Positions 22,837 through 27,297 of a stretch of DNA of 27,297 bases are shown here, piece by piece (position 1 is the stretch's first letter; the number at the start of each line of letters is the position of its first letter). The notes under the pieces were generated by a model. The model saw only the letters and a list, made by a program, of their open reading frames with translations, was not told the origin of the DNA and did not search any database. The stretch is from CAZJNX01 sp964547415 (GTDB taxonomy: Bacteria > Pseudomonadota > Alphaproteobacteria > Rhizobiales > Amorphaceae): assembly GCA_964547415.1 (NCBI GenBank), contig CAZJNX010000029.1:1-27297 (forward strand), read 5' to 3'. Position numbers and translations under genes: made by a program.

Positions 22837-24074
22837 GCGCGCCGCGGGTCCTCCTTCTCGCCCCCAACGTGGACGGCACGGACGTCGGGGAGGCGTTCGT
22901 GGCCTTCAAGTGGGCCAAGGCCCTCGCCCGGCGGGTCGACCTCACGGTCCTGTCCTTCGAGCGGGCGGGCCGAACGCCCCTCGCCGACCAGCTTCCGGGC
23001 GCGCGGGTCGCCACCTTCCCCGAGCCGCGGGTGCTGACCCGCTTCGAGCGCTTCAACGCCATGGCCAAGCCCGCCTGGCCCCTCTACTGTCGCCACGTCC
23101 GCCGCTTCCTGGCCGCCGCGCGCGCGGAGGGGGAGGCGTTCGACGTCGCCCACCGGCTGATGCCGAACGGCCTTCGCTGGGGCTCGCCCGTGGCCGGCCT
23201 CGGGATCCCGACGGTGATCGGACCGGTGGGCGGCGCCCTCGCGACGCCGGCCGCCTTCGCGCCCGAGTGTGGCAGCGCGCGCTGGTACACCCGCCTGCGC
23301 GCCCTCGACGGCTGGCGCATCGCCCATGACCCGGCGCTGCGCCGCGGCTACCGCGAGGCGGCCCTCGTCCTCGGCGTCGCGCCCTACGTCGCCGACCTCC
23401 TGTCGCCGGTGGCGCCGCGCCGCTTCGAGGCGATGCTGGAGATCGGGGTGGACGGTCTCGCCCCGCCCGTCCCGCGGGAGCGGGTGCGCGGCCGCCTGTC
23501 CCTCCTGCACGTGGGCCGCGCCGTGCGGACCAAGGGCCTCAGGGACGCGGTGCGGGCGCTCGCCCACCTGAAGGACCTGCCGGAGGTCACGCTGACGGCC
23601 GCGGGCGCGGGCGAGGAGGTGGAGATCTGCCGGGCGGAGGCGCACCGGCTCGGCGTCCACCGCCGCGTGAGGTTCCTCGGCGGCCAGCCGCGGGAGACGG
23701 TGGAGGCGCTCTACCGCGCGGCCGATGCCTTTGTCTTCCCGAGCTTCCGGGAGCCTGCGGGCGGCGTTCTCCTCGAGGCGATGCGCTGGGGCCTGCCCGT
23801 CGTCACGGTGCGTCGGGGCGGCCCGGACTTCATCGTCGACGACCGTTCGGGCCTCAAGGTCCCCGTCACCGATCCGGAGACGATGCCGCGGGACCTCGCC
23901 TCGGCCATCCGCGAGCTCGCCCTCGACCCGGACCGGGCGGCGGCTCTCGGCGCGGGCGCCCGCGCGCGCGTCGCCGCCATCGGCCCGTGGGAGGCGCGGG
24001 CCGACCGGATGGTGGCCCTCTACGGCGAGGTTCTGGCGACCCGCCCCGCCGAGACCCGGTCCATCGCCGCCTGA
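22833..24074 (+). CDS. GT4-family glycosyltransferase
   Basis: A 413-residue GT-B fold retaining glycosyltransferase, last of the rightward operon. VLLLAPNVDGTDVGEAFVAFKWAKALA is the N-terminal start. DVAHRLMPNGLRWGSPVAGLGIPTVIGPVGG and LLHVGRAVRTKGLRDAVRAL are family segments. FREPAGGVLLEAMRWGLPVVTVRRGGPDFIVDD carries the EX7E motif (E-PAGGVLL-E). It probably adds a sugar to the lipid-linked unit. The start GTG 22833 overlaps the previous TGA and follows GAGGGGAG, a strong ribosome site. After its stop, 120 bp separate it from the convergent methyltransferase gene. That spacer has only a weak GCGCCG...CGGCGC inverted repeat and no clear terminator. Confidence 0.92.
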   Translation: MSAPRVLLLAPNVDGTDVGEAFVAFKWAKALARRVDLTVLSFERAGRTPLADQLPGARVATFPEPRVLTRFERFNAMAKPAWPLYCRHVRRFLAAARAEGEAFDVAHRLMPNGLRWGSPVAGLGIPTVIGPVGGALATPAAFAPECGSARWYTRLRALDGWRIAHDPALRRGYREAALVLGVAPYVADLLSPVAPRRFEAMLEIGVDGLAPPVPRERVRGRLSLLHVGRAVRTKGLRDAVRALAHLKDLPEVTLTAAGAGEEVEICRAEAHRLGVHRRVRFLGGQPRETVEALYRAADAFVFPSFREPAGGVLLEAMRWGLPVVTVRRGGPDFIVDDRSGLKVPVTDPETMPRDLASAIRELALDPDRAAALGAGARARVAAIGPWEARADRMVALYGEVLATRPAETRSIAA

Positions 24075-24194
24075 ACGCGCCCACGCGCCGCCCGGCGGAC
24101 GGTGGCCCGCACCGCCGAACCCGGCCATGGGTTCGGGTCCGGGCGCCGTTCACCCCGCACCGGCGCGCGCTGGCAAGCGAGCGAAAGGCACCCG

Positions 24195-25883
24195 TCACGA
24201 CAGCGCACGGATCGTCTCCGGTATTTCGAGATCCTTCACGACCCCACCCGCCTGCACGAGCGCCTCGTGAAACGAGGAATAGTCCTTCACCCACTGGGTG
24301 ATCCCTATCTCCTCCAGAACGCGCTCCAGACTTTCGGGATCTTGAAGGCTGCCGTGACGAGAGCTCTCCGGCTCGTCCAGCCTTCCCGGCACCGCCCTGG
24401 TCTCATCGCCACCTTCGCCGTCCGCAGAGCCGCGCGACGCGACCCTGAAAAAGCGATACAGGGACGGGTCCAAACGGGAAGCCAATCGTTCCCGCAACGC
24501 CGCAGCTTCCCCTGGAAGCGCGCCGCTTGCGACGACTGTGACACTTTCTTTCTGCTTCAGACTCGCAATCAACCCGAACGTCGATTTGCTCACTCGATAC
24601 CAACGGTTGATCGCCTCGAGGTCCCATGCATTCGGTGGCTGACCGTCGCCCGCAGGTCCCGAGAGGAAGTGGAGAAGCGAAGCCACTGGATCGTCAATGG
24701 CGAGATAAACACTCCGATCGACGGCAGAAGGGACAAGGCCGAGCACATGCCGGGCGCTGGTCAGATCCTTCTCTCGTTCGAGATCGAAACCGACGGCTAC
24801 CCAGCCCCGAGGAAGAACGGATGCTGGAGCGAGCCGCAACCACTCCCCGAATGTCGATCTATCGTGATCGGCAAGCTCGTCTTTGACTGAAGCGTCGACC
24901 GTGAAGGCCCCCAAGCCGTTCAGATGCGCCTCCACCAAAGCCGGGGAACGGCCGGGCATGCGTAGGATCAGGCTGACGTGATCCGGCCAGTTGAGATCCA
25001 GCTCCTTGACGACGGGATACACCCCGGACTTGGACCGAGCCTCACCTTCCTCGGGCTTTCGCGCTGTCAGAATGAACTCCCCAACCACATAATCATGCAC
25101 GACACCGAAGAAGGAAGAAGCAATAAAGGAATACTGCACATCGACGAATCCAATTTCACTCAATTCCTCGATATAGTCCCAGCCCGGATAACAAAAAACC
25201 AGTGAGCCAGCATCTGGCTGAACCGGATTGCCGTGATATTCCGGCTCCAACAGGTGCTCGACTTGACCACTGTCATCCAGGCGCGCCCGGAAAATACTTT
25301 TATGTCGATTAGGAGAAAACGGAAAGGAAGAACAAACGAATCCCCCTGGGCGCAGGACCCTGTATAGCTCGCATGAAGCTCGTCTTAGGTCGGGGATATG
25401 CTCGAAAACGTCACCAGCAATAAAACTATCGAACGAATCGGCATCGTACGGGATGCTCTGAAGGTCGCAGTGGGGGATCGGAAAGAAGTTTTTTTGCTGC
25501 TTGCTGTCGGGAATGTACTCAGTACCCAGAAAACGAGGGAACAGACCGCGAAGGATCGAGGCAACGCGCGTTATACCGTCACTCGAAAGAATTGTACGCG
25601 ACTTTCTATCTTGCCAACCTGCTTTTTCGCACTCGATCTGAAATTGAGCAAGAAGCGCCCGCTTCCTCGAATTGAGTTCCGCGGCACTCAATGATTCGCG
25701 TAAATTCTTCGGATTAATCTTGATGCTTGCAGGCTGGCGTATGATGTTTGTCAGCGGCTCACGTAGGCCGTACTGCTTCACATCGAAGACGATCTTGTCA
25801 CGCAAGGCCGTTCTTTGGATCAGATCGGGCAGGAATGCGCGCCACTCGCTATGGGATCTGAACCCTGCTCGAAGCTCGACCAA
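24195..25883 (-). CDS. SAM-dependent methyltransferase with large unknown C-terminal domain
   Basis: A 562-residue protein. Residues about 65-275 are a class I methyltransferase of a recognisable kind: ELNSRKRALL, FLGTEYIPDS, HCDLQSIPYDADSFDSFIAGDVFEHIPDLRRASCELYRVLRPGG, and VEHLLEPEYHGNPV with GSLVFCYPGWDYIEEL. The classical G-x-G-x-G loop is weak (ILSSDGITRVASI). Residues about 285-562 match nothing I recognise. The start is TTG at 25881-25883, with a perfect GGAGG (complement 25891-25895) 7-8 bases upstream; there is no better in-frame ATG. GC content is clearly lower than in all neighbours, especially 25000-25880, suggesting recent transfer. It faces the polysaccharide operon and may methylate a sugar, but this is only inferred. 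It lacks the N-terminal cysteine cluster some relatives seem to have. Confidence 0.8.
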   Translation of the reverse strand: MVELRAGFRSHSEWRAFLPDLIQRTALRDKIVFDVKQYGLREPLTNIIRQPASIKINPKNLRESLSAAELNSRKRALLAQFQIECEKAGWQDRKSRTILSSDGITRVASILRGLFPRFLGTEYIPDSKQQKNFFPIPHCDLQSIPYDADSFDSFIAGDVFEHIPDLRRASCELYRVLRPGGFVCSSFPFSPNRHKSIFRARLDDSGQVEHLLEPEYHGNPVQPDAGSLVFCYPGWDYIEELSEIGFVDVQYSFIASSFFGVVHDYVVGEFILTARKPEEGEARSKSGVYPVVKELDLNWPDHVSLILRMPGRSPALVEAHLNGLGAFTVDASVKDELADHDRSTFGEWLRLAPASVLPRGWVAVGFDLEREKDLTSARHVLGLVPSAVDRSVYLAIDDPVASLLHFLSGPAGDGQPPNAWDLEAINRWYRVSKSTFGLIASLKQKESVTVVASGALPGEAAALRERLASRLDPSLYRFFRVASRGSADGEGGDETRAVPGRLDEPESSRHGSLQDPESLERVLEEIGITQWVKDYSSFHEALVQAGGVVKDLEIPETIRALS

Positions 25884-26171
25884 TGTACAACCTCCATACT
25901 AGACCCCGGATGCGGTCTCGCCTCGAGCAGGCTGGTCCAGGCGTGGTCGGGGGCTTCGCACCGGGTGGCGTGGATCCACCCCGGCCTGCCCGCGCCGGCA
26001 AAGCACTGCCGCACGAGGCGAAGGCGCCCGCCCGCGCCCGGTGCGACCGGCCCCGACGACGCGGCGATGGCGAACGTTGCAGGGCCTGTACGCTGCAGCC
26101 GTGCGCCGACAGCCGCGGCCGGTCCGCCCCGAGGCGCCGTGGGCGCGAGCCCATGGCCCGGCCGTGGCGAA
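25884..26171. other. Intergenic region between greA and the methyltransferase gene
   Basis: About 288 bp. GC content returns to the genome norm past about 25920. A hairpin-forming element, CCGGGTGG...CCACCCCGG (about 25962-25984, one bulge, containing GTGGATCCAC), and a short TGGGC-GCGA-GCCCA stem (26140-26153) lie here. Read leftward, either could end greA transcription, but neither has a T-tract. No RNA gene was recognised. Confidence 0.45.
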
Positions 26172-26645
26172 TCAGCCGAAGCGAACCTCGGTCACCTCGT
26201 AGGAGCGGGCGCCGCCGGGGGCGGACACCTCGACGGTGTCGCCGACGCCCTTGCCGATGAGCGCGCGGGCGATCGGGGAGGAGATGGAGATGCGGCCGGC
26301 CTTGGCGTCGGCCTCCATGTCACCGACGATCTGGTAGCTCTTTTCTTCCTCGGTGTCCTCGTCGACGAGGGTGACGGTCGCGCCGAACTTGATCGTGCTG
26401 CCCGACAGCTTGGACACGTCGATCACCTCCGCGCGCGAGATGGTGTTCTCGAGCTCGGCGATGCGGCCCTCGTTCAGGCTCTGCTGTTCCTTCGCCGCAT
26501 GGTATTCCGCGTTCTCTGAAAGGTCGCCATGGGCACGGGCCTCGGAGATCGCCTGGATGATGCGGGGCCGTTCCTCCGACGTGCGCATCTTCAGCTCGGC
26601 CGTGAGCGCCTGATAGCCTTGCGCCGTCATCGGTATCTTGTCCAT
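26172..26645 (-). CDS. greA: Transcription elongation factor GreA
   Basis: A 157-residue cytoplasmic factor that enters the RNA polymerase secondary channel and stimulates cleavage of the backtracked RNA 3' end. The N-terminal coiled coil (about 1-75) has IPMTAQGYQALTAEL and RPRIIQAISEARAHGDLSENAEYHAAKEQQSLNEGRIAELE. The acidic tip lies in the GDLSENAEY turn. The C-terminal FKBP-like domain has IKFGATVTLVDEDTEEEKSYQIVG, DAKAGRISISSPIARALIGKGVGD and VEVSAPGGARSYEV. The length is exactly normal. ATG 26643-26645 gives the conserved start; GAGG lies about 12 bases upstream. It follows carB, a frequent alphaproteobacterial order, but a terminator between them suggests its own promoter. Confidence 0.97.
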   Translation of the reverse strand: MDKIPMTAQGYQALTAELKMRTSEERPRIIQAISEARAHGDLSENAEYHAAKEQQSLNEGRIAELENTISRAEVIDVSKLSGSTIKFGATVTLVDEDTEEEKSYQIVGDMEADAKAGRISISSPIARALIGKGVGDTVEVSAPGGARSYEVTEVRFG

Positions 26646-26710
26646 CGCGAAACGACCTCATGTGTTCCGCCGGCAGCCGCGCCGCCGACGTCCGGGTACA
26701 CGCAAACGAA

Positions 26711-26730
26711 GCCGCCCCTCGCCGGGCGGC
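26711..26730 (-). terminator. Intrinsic terminator after carB
   Basis: Leftward transcription meets a 7 bp perfect stem, GCCGCCC-(6 nt)-GGGCGGC, starting 6 bp after the carB stop. It is followed by the T-rich TTCGTTTGCG (complement 26701-26710). This is the best intrinsic terminator in the window. Confidence 0.6.
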
Positions 26731-26735
26731 GAGCC

Positions 26736-27297
<562 letters not shown>

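Noticed and set aside
25884..26171. Possible tRNA or small RNA in the greA-methyltransferase spacer
   Set aside because: I could not fold a cloverleaf or find T-loop (GGTTCRA) consensus. Only short GC-rich hairpins are present.

Overview
The window is very GC-rich DNA (roughly three quarters G+C by eye) with tightly packed genes, many overlapping by ATGA, GTGA or TGATG. An ArsR/SAM-methyltransferase fusion regulator sits directly upstream of metF with a SahR-like operator. DUF952 lies beside pyrD, there is a LexA-like S24 regulator, and carB is followed by greA. Together these suggest an alphaproteobacterium, most likely of the Hyphomicrobiales. The species cannot be told from the sequence alone. 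Two runs of N (8857-8956 and 15271-15280) show that this is a draft scaffold.

Layout, left part (1-8.7 kb), mostly core metabolism. A partial metF is co-transcribed leftward with a SahR-type regulator whose promoter region holds a near-perfect AT-rich palindrome. Next come a leftward NCS2 (xanthine/uracil family) permease with an unusual soluble C-terminal domain, a rightward Bcr/CflA-type MFS exporter, and rightward asd (aspartate-semialdehyde dehydrogenase). Leftward pyrD and a DUF952 gene converge on asd, with a hairpin shared by the two stop codons. A rightward HTH-S24 regulator closes this part.

Middle (8.6-9.8 kb). There is no ordinary gene after the S24 regulator. Instead there is a tandem array of about 250 bp units. 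Each unit starts with a copy of the last codons of the S24 gene, in which the TAG stop has become GAG. The array contains an assembly gap.

Right-centre (9.8-24.1 kb), a surface/exopolysaccharide cluster arranged as two divergent operons around a 407 bp spacer. Leftward genes: acyltransferase, Alg14-like and Alg13-like glycosyltransferase halves, a GT2, and a Wzc/GumC-type chain-length protein whose kinase P-loop is destroyed. Rightward genes: pyruvyltransferase-family protein, Wzx-like flippase, FrhB-like iron-sulfur protein, second acyltransferase, Wzy/ligase-like polymerase, GT2 and GT4. The set supports a Wzx/Wzy-dependent polymer carrying acyl and possibly pyruvyl groups. No initiating sugar-phosphate transferase and no outer-membrane exporter (Wza) are in the window.

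Right end (24.2-27.3 kb). A leftward methyltransferase gene of clearly lower GC, with a TTG start and a large unrecognised C-terminal region, looks horizontally acquired. It is followed by leftward greA and the 3' end of carB, which has an intrinsic terminator. I see no insertion sequence, tRNA, rRNA or CRISPR array.
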